Assembly: GCA_021804195.1 (NCBI GenBank)
Contig: JAJZKJ010000142.1
Span: forward strand, 1 to 6,145
Source of the DNA: Acidobacteriota bacterium
GTDB lineage: Bacteria > Planctomycetota > Phycisphaerae > WQYP01 > JAJZKJ01
Direction of reading: 5' to 3'
Length of the DNA stretch: 6,145 nucleotides
Shown here piece by piece: positions 1-5,629 of this stretch (the first letter of the stretch is position 1; every line of letters begins with the position of its first letter). The position numbers and the translations under genes were made by a program. The notes under the pieces are model-generated. The model made no database searches and was not told the DNA's origin. It saw only the letters and a program-made list of their open reading frames with translations.

Positions 1-911
1 ACGTAATGGTGGGGATTGTAAATGTTGTAGACCGCGTCGCAGTCGGAGGTAACGTAGCCGCGGAAACCCCAGCGATCGCGCAAAAGACTCGTGAGCAGAA
101 AGCGATCGGCGCTGCAGGGCACGCCGTTGACGGCATTGTAAGCGCTCATCACCGTAAATACACCGGCGTCGGTTACGCAGGCGCGGTAGGCGCGGGTGTA
201 ATATTCCCAAAAACTTCGCGCATCGACCGAAGCGGATACCTCCTCGCGATCATCATCGGTGTTGTTGCAGATGAAATGCTTGGCGCAAGCTGTGGTTTTC
301 AGGTAATTCGGATCATTCCCCTGCATACCAAGAACTACCTGCACAGCCCAAGTGCCCGCCAGGCAGGGGTCTTCACCCGGCGCTTCTTCGCAACGGCCCC
401 AACGCGGGTCGCGGTGCAGGTTCAACGTTTGTGGCGAATAATAACTCAGACCGATATTTTCTTTCTTGTGGTAGGCCCGGGCCTCATCGGAAACCGCCGT
501 GTAAACTTTGCGGGCCAACTCGGGATTCCATGAGCAGACCATCGCCAGCGGTAGCGGAAACGATGTGACCGGCGCCGCGCGCACCAAACCGTGCAGCGCC
601 TCACCACTATAATAACTATACGTCGGCAGGCCCAGCCGTTTGATGGCCGGAGCGCTGATGCTGGTCTGAGCGATCTTTTCCGCCAGCGTCATTTGGTCCG
701 CCAGGGCCGCGGCCCGGCTCCAGGCCTTCTCATAAGCATCCTGGGAAGGGCCGATTCGTTGGGCGGCCGCCCGCTGGCTATCGGGATTGGCAATCAGCAT
801 TTGCGCATAGTCGGTCATGGCTAGAACGGCGCCCGCCGCCGCGACTGCGGCGATAAATTCCCGTCGATCCAATGGGGCGCCGGCATTGGTTTGTTCGCTT
901 CGTTGGGACAT
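1..911 (-). CDS. GH3 glycoside hydrolase, beta-xylosidase/beta-glucosidase-like, N-terminal part (3' end beyond window)
   Basis: Retaining exo-glycosidase of family GH3, probably exported; 303 N-terminal residues are visible and the frame runs open off the left edge. Seen: a start-proximal RRxF-type twin-arginine motif (DRREFI, residues 15-20) followed by an Ala-rich hydrophobic stretch (about 20-32), fitting a Tat signal peptide. GH3 barrel motifs follow in order: EALHG (104-108), RDPRWGR (168-173 area), PGEDP (178-182), KHF (211-213), MSAYNAVNG (255-263) and GFRGYVTSDCDAV, whose D290 aligns with the GH3 nucleophile. The SDCDAV form resembles the plant/bacterial xylosidase-arabinosidase branch rather than the SDW form of many beta-glucosidases, but substrate cannot be fixed from this. 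The start is the ATG at 911-909, chosen because AGGAG (918-922) lies 6 nt upstream. The family usually exceeds 700 residues, so the C-terminal domains are missing here. It probably has its own promoter. Confidence 0.93.
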   Translation of the reverse strand, partial: MSQRSEQTNAGAPLDRREFIAAVAAAGAVLAMTDYAQMLIANPDSQRAAAQRIGPSQDAYEKAWSRAAALADQMTLAEKIAQTSISAPAIKRLGLPTYSYYSGEALHGLVRAAPVTSFPLPLAMVCSWNPELARKVYTAVSDEARAYHKKENIGLSYYSPQTLNLHRDPRWGRCEEAPGEDPCLAGTWAVQVVLGMQGNDPNYLKTTACAKHFICNNTDDDREEVSASVDARSFWEYYTRAYRACVTDAGVFTVMSAYNAVNGVPCSADRFLLTSLLRDRWGFRGYVTSDCDAVYNIYNPHHY

Positions 912-944
912 GACAATCTCCTGAAAAAATTTGCCAACTATTGC

Positions 945-974
945 GTTATCGGCGACAAACACCGAAGGTGTCAA
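945..974 (-). promoter_or_regulatory. Candidate sigma70-type promoter for the GH3 gene
   Basis: On the minus strand an exact TTGACA (-35, plus positions 969-974) is followed after 18 nt by GATAAC (945-950), a 4/6 match to TATAAT. Transcription would start near 938, giving a short leader of about 27 nt that contains the Shine-Dalgarno AGGAG. A small inverted repeat (ACACC-GAA-GGTGT on the plus strand, 959-971) occupies the spacer and could be an operator. The promoter is inferred from sequence match only. Confidence 0.5.
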
Positions 975-992
975 TAGTGTAACCGTTCCCGG

Positions 993-1010
993 CCCTATAG
1001 CCGATCGGGA
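993..1010. repeat. Imperfect inverted repeat in the ykgJ-like/GH3 gap
   Basis: On the plus strand CCCTAT (993-998) can pair with ATCGGG (1004-1009) with one T/C mismatch and a 5-nt loop. The TCGGGA part recurs 10 nt on (1005-1010 and 1015-1020). It lies just past the stop of the YkgJ-like gene but has no T-tract, so a terminator role is not supported. The arm ATCGGGA also occurs in the perfect hairpin at 1577-1594. Confidence 0.3.
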
Positions 1011-1027
1011 CAGGTCGGGAAATGATT

Positions 1028-1498
1028 CTAGCCGGACGGTGATTCGGGGTGATTGCGGCAACGTTCGATTTGTTCCACTGGATGAACCGGCGCTCGCGCA
1101 TCGCACATGCCGGGACAACGGCAAGAGGCCAGGCTCCAGGCCTCGGGACTTTTAAGATTCATATTCCAGAACGGCCAGGTGCGGCATTGTGTGGGCCGCA
1201 CGGGATATATGGAACACGTCGCCTTATCGCCGGCGCGGTGGAGAAAAATGCAGTCATGGTTGGTTTTTTCAAGCAGGCTATAGTCATTTCCCACGCGCCG
1301 CACGTGCCGGCGGGTAAAATCATCCAACGGCATTGCGAGAAATGCGGCCATTCGCGTCATGTCCTCCCCAGTCAGCCAGACATAACCCGGGGCGCCGGAG
1401 CAACAGTTACCGCACTGCGTACAGCGGAAACGCAATCCCGCCGAGTACCAGGGCGCCGGAGTGTCGTTTTGTATGGGCAATGAAATTGCGCTCGGCAT
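1028..1498 (-). CDS. YkgJ-family CxxCxxCC cysteine-cluster protein (UPF0153-like)
   Basis: Protein of 156 residues that matches the YkgJ family, small cytoplasmic proteins annotated as putative zinc- or iron-chelating; their biochemical role is poorly known. Seen: the N-terminal signature FRCTQCGNCC with C26, C29, C32 and C33, then GYVWLTGEDM, a central C83, and the second family block C95-SIYPVRPTQC105-RTWPFW. A further cluster, C126, C128 and C132, follows near the C-terminus, and there are 11 cysteines in all. No signal peptide or membrane segment is visible. The ATG at 1498-1496 is preferred: AGGAA (1506-1510) lies 7 nt upstream, and a nearby ATG at 1506-1504 is in another frame. It is separated from the upstream lipoprotein gene by 172 bp that contain two hairpins, and from the downstream GH3 gene by 116 bp, so it may be a monocistronic unit. 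Metal binding is a family-based inference. Confidence 0.88.
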   Translation of the reverse strand: MPSAISLPIQNDTPAPWYSAGLRFRCTQCGNCCSGAPGYVWLTGEDMTRMAAFLAMPLDDFTRRHVRRVGNDYSLLEKTNHDCIFLHRAGDKATCSIYPVRPTQCRTWPFWNMNLKSPEAWSLASCRCPGMCDARAPVHPVEQIERCRNHPESPSG

Positions 1499-1576
1499 GG
1501 AACCATTCCTGAAAAAATGCGGTGCGAAGCACCATCGATCCGTGGCCGAATAAAGATCACCACGCCGCCGTTTCCG

Positions 1577-1594
1577 TCCCGATCCCCATCGGGA
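1577..1594. repeat. Perfect 7-bp inverted repeat (hairpin) upstream of the ykgJ-like gene
   Basis: TCCCGAT (1577-1583) and ATCGGGA (1588-1594) are exact inverted copies separated by four C (GGGG on the minus strand). It lies about 80 nt upstream of the YkgJ-like start, in the leader if transcription reads through from the lipoprotein gene. No T-tract follows on either strand, so it is not a canonical terminator. Confidence 0.55.
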
Positions 1595-1625
1595 TGTCTC
1601 TCGGCATCAGATAACCATCCGGCGG

Positions 1626-1640
1626 TGCGGATATTCCGCA
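1626..1640. repeat. Perfect 6-bp inverted repeat after the lipoprotein gene
   Basis: TGCGGA (1626-1631) and TCCGCA (1635-1640) are exact inverted copies around a 3-nt centre, 30 nt past the stop codon of the lipoprotein gene. The position fits a transcript-end structure, but the minus strand continues with CCGCCGG rather than T's. It could equally be an operator for the YkgJ-like gene. Confidence 0.45.
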
Positions 1641-1670
1641 CGTTTCATTCCCATGATAACGGGCGGAATA

Positions 1671-2096
1671 CTACCGTGTCAGATAAGACGATCTGCCCAC
1701 ACCAAGCCACAAGCGGATACTCTTCGTAAGATACCGGGTGCCGGTCGTGTTTGGGGCGTGGGGCAGGGGATGGCCGGTGATTTCAACCAGTTCGCCGGTG
1801 GCATAGCCTTTTAATAGGCGCCTCGGCGTAAGGACGAATTTTCCCCCGTATGTATCGGGAGTGGCGATGCGGGCATAACGGATGGTCCACTGGTTGGGGT
1901 GGGAAGTGGACTCTCGCAGAACACCAAACACGGTGGAATAACCCGGCGAATGCCAACCGGGGGCGCCGGGGGGGAAGTGGTAGCGATTGCCGCAACCAGT
2001 CAAGACCCACGCGGCGGCGACGAGCGGAATAAGCCGCCATCCATCATGGAGTATATTCGATATATTTCGCATCATGTTCATCAGCGTCAGGCTCAT
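1671..2096 (-). CDS. Small lipoprotein of unknown function
   Basis: I do not recognise a family. The predicted 141-residue protein has a lipoprotein signal: a basic end at W20-R21, the hydrophobic segment LIPLVAAAWVL (22-32) and a lipobox L32-T33-G34-C35. Lipidation at C35 would leave a mature part of about 107 residues. Residue +2 is Gly rather than Asp, which under the E. coli Lol rule favours the outer membrane. The mature part starts with a Gly/Pro-rich linker (YHFPPGAPGWHSPG), then alternates short hydrophobic strands (FGVLRE, WTIRYARIA, GKFVLTPRRLL, GELVEITGH, TRYLTKSIRLWLG), suggesting a small beta-barrel or OB-like fold; that is inference. The start is uncertain: the frame stays open upstream into pyk, there is no clear Shine-Dalgarno, and ATGs at 2096, 2081, 2075 and 2072 are all possible. 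All of them retain the lipobox. The gene begins 83 bp after the pyk stop and may be cotranscribed with it. Confidence 0.72.
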   Translation of the reverse strand: MSLTLMNMMRNISNILHDGWRLIPLVAAAWVLTGCGNRYHFPPGAPGWHSPGYSTVFGVLRESTSHPNQWTIRYARIATPDTYGGKFVLTPRRLLKGYATGELVEITGHPLPHAPNTTGTRYLTKSIRLWLGVGRSSYLTR

Positions 2097-2136
2097 CTTA
2101 GCCGGAGTCGCCCCCGTCGTCACTGCCAGCGGAGGC

Positions 2137-2156
2137 AAGAGGCCGGTAGCTCGGCC
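2137..2156 (-). terminator. Weak hairpin between pyk and the lipoprotein gene
   Basis: On the minus strand GGCCG and CGGCC (2152-2156 and 2141-2145) can form a 5-bp GC stem with a 6-nt loop, followed by TCTT (2140-2137). The T-run is short, so this would be at most an attenuating or partial terminator 24 nt after the pyk stop. Otherwise the 83-bp gap shows no strong signal. Confidence 0.25.
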
Positions 2157-2179
2157 ACGATAAATTTTGTAGTCAGCGC

Positions 2180-3649
2180 CTACGGGGAAATCCCGCCAAC
2201 CCCGGCTCTGCGGGGTTGCGTCGCCGCGTCGATGGTATGCATGCTCAGGCTGTTGGCGACACCCGCAGCGCCCAGGGGAGCGCCCGCGACGATAATGACG
2301 CGATCGCCCGTCCGCGCCCAATCCAGGCGGCATAAAAGATCATCCACCATGGCGGGCAGATCGTCAAAGTGCTTCGGAATTTCAGCTTGCAACGGAGTGA
2401 CGCCATAATAGAGCGACATTCGGCGAACGGCGGCGGCATCAGTGGAAAGGGCCACCACGGGAATGGGCAGTCGATTCTTGGAGAGGTAGCGGGCGGCCCC
2501 GCCGGCTTGCGACCACACCACCACCATACGGGCGTTGCTGTCTTTGGCGATGGCCAGGGCGCCGTGCGCCAGCGCGGCGGTGCGATGATAGTTCATCTGC
2601 AGGAGGCGGGGCGGAACGGTTTCTATTCCCTTGTTCACGATATACCGCTCGGTTTTATTGGCGATTCGTCGCAATATCCGCACCGCCTCGAGTGGAAATT
2701 TGCCGACCGCTGTTTCGCCGGAAAGCATCAAAGCGTCGGCGCCGTCAAAAATGGCGTTGGCCACGTCGGAAACTTCCGCCCGCGTGGGAACGGCTTTTTC
2801 CACCATGGATTGCAGCATCTGGGTGGCGACGATCACGGGCTTGCCGGCCTCGTGGGCGGCGTTCACGATATCTTTCTGAATCAGCGGGACGGAGGTCAGT
2901 TCCATCTCCACGCCCAGGTCGCCGCGCGCCACCAGCACGGCGTCGGAGACTTCCAAAATAGCGGGGAGATCTTCCACGGCCTGCGGCATTTCGATCTTGG
3001 CGATCAGGTGGATGTCGGATTCATGCTGATCCAAATAATGGCGAACGATCCGTATGTCTTCGCTGGTGCGTATGAACGACAGGGCCAGATAATCCAGTTT
3101 GTGGGCGATGGCCCAGTCAATGTCACCCCAATCTTTCTCGGTAACGCTGGGAATGGAAAGCCGCGTGTGCGGGAGATTGATTCCCTTGTTGGATAAAATA
3201 ACGCCGCCGCGGGTGACCCGGCAACGCAAGGCATCGGGTTGTTTATCAATCACGACGGCACGAATCAGGCCGTCATCGATCAGAACGTCCTGCCCCATCT
3301 GTACATCGTCAACCAGACAGGGGTAATTGGAACTCACGACGCCGTCGTCGCCAAGAACTGGTTCGCGCCGAATTGTGAAAACATTGTCGGCACTGACCGG
3401 CATTCCGCCCGCCACGACCTCTCCCACGCGTATTTTCGGACCGCAGATGTCGCCCATGATGGCCAGGGGCGACTTGGCGCAATGGGAGCGAACGAGTTCC
3501 AGAAAGTGTTGCCGCTGTTGAGGCGTGCCGTGTGAAAAGTTCAGTCGTACCACGGAAATACCCGCGTCGCCCAGGTGGGCGATCACCCGTGGGTCGGCGC
3601 AGGCCGGTCCCATGGTAATGACAATCTTGGTTCGTTGACGATCAATCAT
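2180..3649 (-). CDS. pyk: Pyruvate kinase
   Basis: Cytoplasmic glycolytic enzyme that transfers phosphate from phosphoenolpyruvate to ADP, giving pyruvate and ATP. The 489-residue protein covers the whole family. Seen: N-terminal RTKIVITMGPA (6-16); RLNFSHG (35-41), with the Arg, Asn and Ser of the active site; DICGPKIRVG (67-76); the B domain at about 77-170; LIAKIE (215-220), whose K218 and E220 match the catalytic Lys and metal-binding Glu; VARGDLGVE (240-248), with D244 as metal ligand; PTRAEVSDVANA (288-299); and LSGETAVGKFP (309-319). The C-terminal domain (about 352-475) has the usual allosteric-site position (WSQAGGAARYLSKNR). The last 14 or so residues (ATQPRRAGVGGISP) extend beyond the usual end, and their codons hold a perfect hairpin. 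ATG at 3649 has AGGA (3656-3659) 6 nt upstream. It starts 39 bp after the aspS stop and is probably cotranscribed with it. Effector specificity cannot be read from the sequence. Confidence 0.97.
   Translation of the reverse strand: MIDRQRTKIVITMGPACADPRVIAHLGDAGISVVRLNFSHGTPQQRQHFLELVRSHCAKSPLAIMGDICGPKIRVGEVVAGGMPVSADNVFTIRREPVLGDDGVVSSNYPCLVDDVQMGQDVLIDDGLIRAVVIDKQPDALRCRVTRGGVILSNKGINLPHTRLSIPSVTEKDWGDIDWAIAHKLDYLALSFIRTSEDIRIVRHYLDQHESDIHLIAKIEMPQAVEDLPAILEVSDAVLVARGDLGVEMELTSVPLIQKDIVNAAHEAGKPVIVATQMLQSMVEKAVPTRAEVSDVANAIFDGADALMLSGETAVGKFPLEAVRILRRIANKTERYIVNKGIETVPPRLLQMNYHRTAALAHGALAIAKDSNARMVVVWSQAGGAARYLSKNRLPIPVVALSTDAAAVRRMSLYYGVTPLQAEIPKHFDDLPAMVDDLLCRLDWARTGDRVIIVAGAPLGAAGVANSLSMHTIDAATQPRRAGVGGISP
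2197..2218. repeat. Perfect 8-bp hairpin in the pyk 3' coding end
   Basis: CAACCCCG (2197-2204) and CGGGGTTG (2211-2218) are exact inverted copies with a 6-nt loop, lying 15-36 nt before the pyk stop codon in the codons of the C-terminal tail. The stem is strong (five G-C pairs in a row). No T-run follows on the minus strand (GCGGGATTTCC), so it is more likely an RNA-stability or translation-coupling element than a terminator, if it has a role. Confidence 0.5.
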
Positions 3650-3659
3650 GGAAAGTCCT

Positions 3660-3685
3660 GTTGAACAAATAAACCGTGGTCCAAC
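3660..3685 (-). promoter_or_regulatory. Possible RNA hairpin beside the pyk ribosome binding site
   Basis: In the 39-nt aspS-pyk spacer, GTTGGAC (plus 3679-3685 reversed) can pair with GTTCAAC (3660-3666), 7 bp including one G-U, around a 12-nt loop. The stem ends directly before the Shine-Dalgarno AGGA, so it could set pyk translation relative to aspS. This is weak and unverified. Confidence 0.22.
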
Positions 3686-3688
3686 TTC

Positions 3689-5488
3689 TCAGGCCGGCGC
3701 CGCCGGCGGGCGAAGCACGCCGATCGCCAGGTCCTGGAGCTGGCGTGGATCCACTGCGCAGGGCGCTTGCGTCATCAGATCCCTTCCGCTTTGTGTTTTG
3801 GGGAAAGCGATCACGTCGCGGATGCTCTGGCGATTGAGCATGAGCATCAGCAGGCGATCGAGTCCCAAAGCGATGCCGCCATGCGGGGGGGCGCCGAAGC
3901 GCAGTGCGTCCAAGAGGAACGCGAATTTTTGCTGCGCTTCCTGCGCACTGATTCCCAGGAGCGAAAATATCTCAAACTGCATCTTCCGCTGATGGATACG
4001 AATCGATCCACCGCCGATTTCAACTCCATTAAGCACGATGTCGTAAGCCTTGGCCCGGACCTTTTCGGGCTGGCTGGCAAGTCGGGAAATATCCTCGTCC
4101 AGCGGCGCGGTGAACGGATGGTGGCGGGCGATCAGTCCCGGCGCGCCGGGGCCGGCGGTGTTGCGCTCGAAGCAGGGGAAATCCACAATCCAGACAAAGT
4201 CATGACGATCCGGAGGAATCAAGTTAAGCCGCCGGGCCAGCAGTTGTCGCAGTTCGCCCAGCGTTCGCCAACAGACCTCCACGGTGTCAGCCACGGCCAG
4301 AAGCAGATCGCCGTCGCCGGCGCCGGTCAGGTGCCGCAGTTCCTGTTGCCGGGCGGCGGAAAAAAACTTGGCGATGGGACCGCTCATGTTCGCGGCGCCG
4401 GCTTCGCCGCCGATCTTGAGCCACGCCAGCCCTTTGGCGCCGAGTTTTTTGGCTTCTTCGGTGAGCTGATCCAACTGTTTGCGGGTCATCGTTCCTCCGC
4501 CGGGAACGGCGATCATTTGCACGCGGCCGCCCTGCGCCAGGGCCTGCTTAAACACGGCGAAATCGCTTTGCGCGGCGATCGCACCGACGTCGCACAGTTC
4601 CATGGCAAAACGCATATCGGGCCGGTCGACGCCATAGCGATCCATCGCCTCCCGCCACGTCAGGCGGGGAAAGGGAGTGGGAAGCGTAACGCCGAGAACT
4701 TGTTTCCACAGCCGCGTCAATAACGCCGTCGTCAGATCGATGACATCATCGCGATCGACAAAACTCATCTCCAGATCGAGCTGGGTAAATTCAGGCTGGC
4801 GATCGGCCCGCAAATCTTCGTCGCGGAAACAACGGGCGATCTGCATGTAACGATCCAGGCCGGCGACCATGAGTATCTGCTTAAAAAGCTGCGGACTTTG
4901 CGGCAGAGCGTAGAACTCGCCGGAATGCAGTCGCGAAGGCACAAGAAATTCGCGCGCGCCCTCCGGCGTGCTCTTATAAAGAATGGGCGTTTCAATTTCC
5001 AGAAAGCCATGTTCATCACAGAAATCGCGAATGATTTTGTACACGCGGTGCCGCAGAACCATGGCCTCGGTCATGTCGCGGCGGCGCAGGTCCACGTAAC
5101 GGTATTTCAGGCGCGTGTCCTCGCTGACCGATTCGTGCTGGGCCGGCGAGAACGGCACAGGATCGGCTTTGTTGACCGGTTCGACCTGGTCCGCGATCAC
5201 CTCAATTTCGCCGGTGGGAATTTTCGGATTGACGGCGCCGGGACCACGCGCAATGATCCGGCCTCGCACCAGGGTTACATCTTCGTTGCGCAACTGGCGG
5301 GCGACGGCATGGGCCTGGGTCTGCTCGGGATGAAATACCACCTGAACGATGCCGTGGCGATCGCGCAAATCAATGAATACCACCCCGCCGTGATCGCGGT
5401 AAGACTGGACCCACCCCGCCAGTACCACCGTGCGGTCGATATCCTTCTTACCCAGTAAACCGCCGTAATCGGTTCGTTTGAGTGACAC
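3689..5488 (-). CDS. aspS: Aspartyl-tRNA synthetase, bacterial type, probably non-discriminating
   Basis: Class II synthetase that attaches Asp to tRNA in the cytoplasm. The 599-residue length is normal for the bacterial type. Domains: N-terminal OB-fold anticodon-binding domain (about 1-110, GWVQSYRDHGG, FIDLRDRHGIVQVVF); catalytic core from about 130; the bacterial GAD insertion (about 295-425); then the core resumes. Seen: motif 1 FLEIETPIL (162-170); the Asp-binding segment QSPQLFKQ (197-204) and TPEGARE (174-180); motif 2 FRDEDLRADRQPEFTQLDLE (221-240); GVEIGGGSIRIH (488-499); and motif 3 GLDRLLML with R545. H33 and G84 align with the His31/Gly pair that marks non-discriminating AspRS of Pseudomonas aeruginosa, where E. 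coli has Leu and Lys. It may therefore also form Asp-tRNA(Asn) for amidation by GatCAB. The start is GTG, set by a purine-rich AAAGGAAA. pyk follows 39 bp downstream. Confidence 0.98.
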   Translation of the reverse strand: MSLKRTDYGGLLGKKDIDRTVVLAGWVQSYRDHGGVVFIDLRDRHGIVQVVFHPEQTQAHAVARQLRNEDVTLVRGRIIARGPGAVNPKIPTGEIEVIADQVEPVNKADPVPFSPAQHESVSEDTRLKYRYVDLRRRDMTEAMVLRHRVYKIIRDFCDEHGFLEIETPILYKSTPEGAREFLVPSRLHSGEFYALPQSPQLFKQILMVAGLDRYMQIARCFRDEDLRADRQPEFTQLDLEMSFVDRDDVIDLTTALLTRLWKQVLGVTLPTPFPRLTWREAMDRYGVDRPDMRFAMELCDVGAIAAQSDFAVFKQALAQGGRVQMIAVPGGGTMTRKQLDQLTEEAKKLGAKGLAWLKIGGEAGAANMSGPIAKFFSAARQQELRHLTGAGDGDLLLAVADTVEVCWRTLGELRQLLARRLNLIPPDRHDFVWIVDFPCFERNTAGPGAPGLIARHHPFTAPLDEDISRLASQPEKVRAKAYDIVLNGVEIGGGSIRIHQRKMQFEIFSLLGISAQEAQQKFAFLLDALRFGAPPHGGIALGLDRLLMLMLNRQSIRDVIAFPKTQSGRDLMTQAPCAVDPRQLQDLAIGVLRPPAAPA

Positions 5489-5491
5489 AAG

Positions 5492-5499
5492 TTTCCTTT
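5492..5499 (-). promoter_or_regulatory. Ribosome binding site fixing the GTG start of aspS
   Basis: The minus strand reads AAAGGAAA and then, 3 nt later, GTG; the AGGA core (5494-5497) is 5 nt from the start codon. There is no in-frame ATG nearby, and translation from this GTG gives the usual SLKRTDYGG-type N-terminus of bacterial AspRS, so GTG is the supported start. Confidence 0.7.
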
Positions 5500-5530
5500 C
5501 TTATGCTGCCCGACCGCGCAACCGCAGTCG

Positions 5531-5562
5531 AAAAAATTATTTCCCTATTGCCGGACGGGAAA
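5531..5562 (-). terminator. Candidate Rho-independent terminator after the GH113-like gene
   Basis: On the minus strand TTTCCC (5562-5557) pairs with GGGAAA (5545-5540) around an 11-nt loop, followed at once by TAATTTTTT (5539-5531). The stem can extend by two more pairs if one T is bulged. The T-run exists only in the minus direction, matching the genes. It lies about 105 nt past the glycosidase stop and 43 nt before aspS. The stem is short and half A-T, so strength is uncertain. Confidence 0.5.
5536..5541 (-). promoter_or_regulatory. Possible -10 box for aspS overlapping the terminator
   Basis: AATAAT on the minus strand matches TATAAT at 5 of 6 positions and would place the transcript start near 5529, with a leader of about 40 nt. 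The hexamers 15-18 nt upstream (TTTCCC, TTTTCC) are poor -35 matches. If the terminator is real, aspS needs a promoter close to here, and this is the best candidate I see. Confidence 0.3.
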
Positions 5563-5587
5563 ATAGAATCGGTGCGTGGCCGGCGGC

Positions 5588-5604
5588 GGGAGTCCCTGAC
5601 TCCC
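5588..5604. repeat. Perfect 7-bp hairpin in the glycosidase-aspS gap
   Basis: GGGAGTC (5588-5594) and GACTCCC (5598-5604) are exact inverted copies with a 3-nt loop. On the minus strand a GGCC on each side could extend the structure across an uneven internal loop. No T-run follows directly. It lies 63 nt past the glycosidase stop and could help protect or end that transcript. Confidence 0.45.
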
Positions 5605-5629
5605 TGGCCGACACGCCTCTCTGAACTTT

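Noticed and set aside
6..533. Plus-strand open frame of 175 codons
   Set aside because: It is antisense to the GH3 gene, which carries the catalytic motifs across the same bases.
1372..1641. Minus-strand open frame of 89 codons starting in the gap before the YkgJ-like gene
   Set aside because: It overlaps the YkgJ-like gene in another frame, crosses a hairpin, and lacks any conserved pattern. The Shine-Dalgarno fits the YkgJ start.
2097..2333. Longer start for the lipoprotein, overlapping pyk
   Set aside because: The extra 79 residues are Arg/Gly-rich, out of frame with pyk, and would put the signal peptide in the middle of the protein.
2369..3196. Plus-strand open frame of 275 codons
   Set aside because: It lies fully antisense to pyk, whose motifs are unmistakable. 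Its translation shows no domain pattern, and long antisense frames are common opposite GC-rich genes.
3767..4723. Plus-strand open frame of 318 codons
   Set aside because: It is fully antisense to aspS and its translation is a His/Gly-rich mirror of the synthetase with no recognisable motif.
4898..5458. Plus-strand open frame of 186 codons
   Set aside because: It is antisense to the anticodon-binding domain and early catalytic core of aspS, with no supporting motif.
5537..5614. Minus-strand 25-codon frame starting at GTG (5614)
   Set aside because: The near-SD repeats are too far upstream, the frame runs through the 7-bp hairpin and into the terminator candidate, and the peptide has no recognisable feature.
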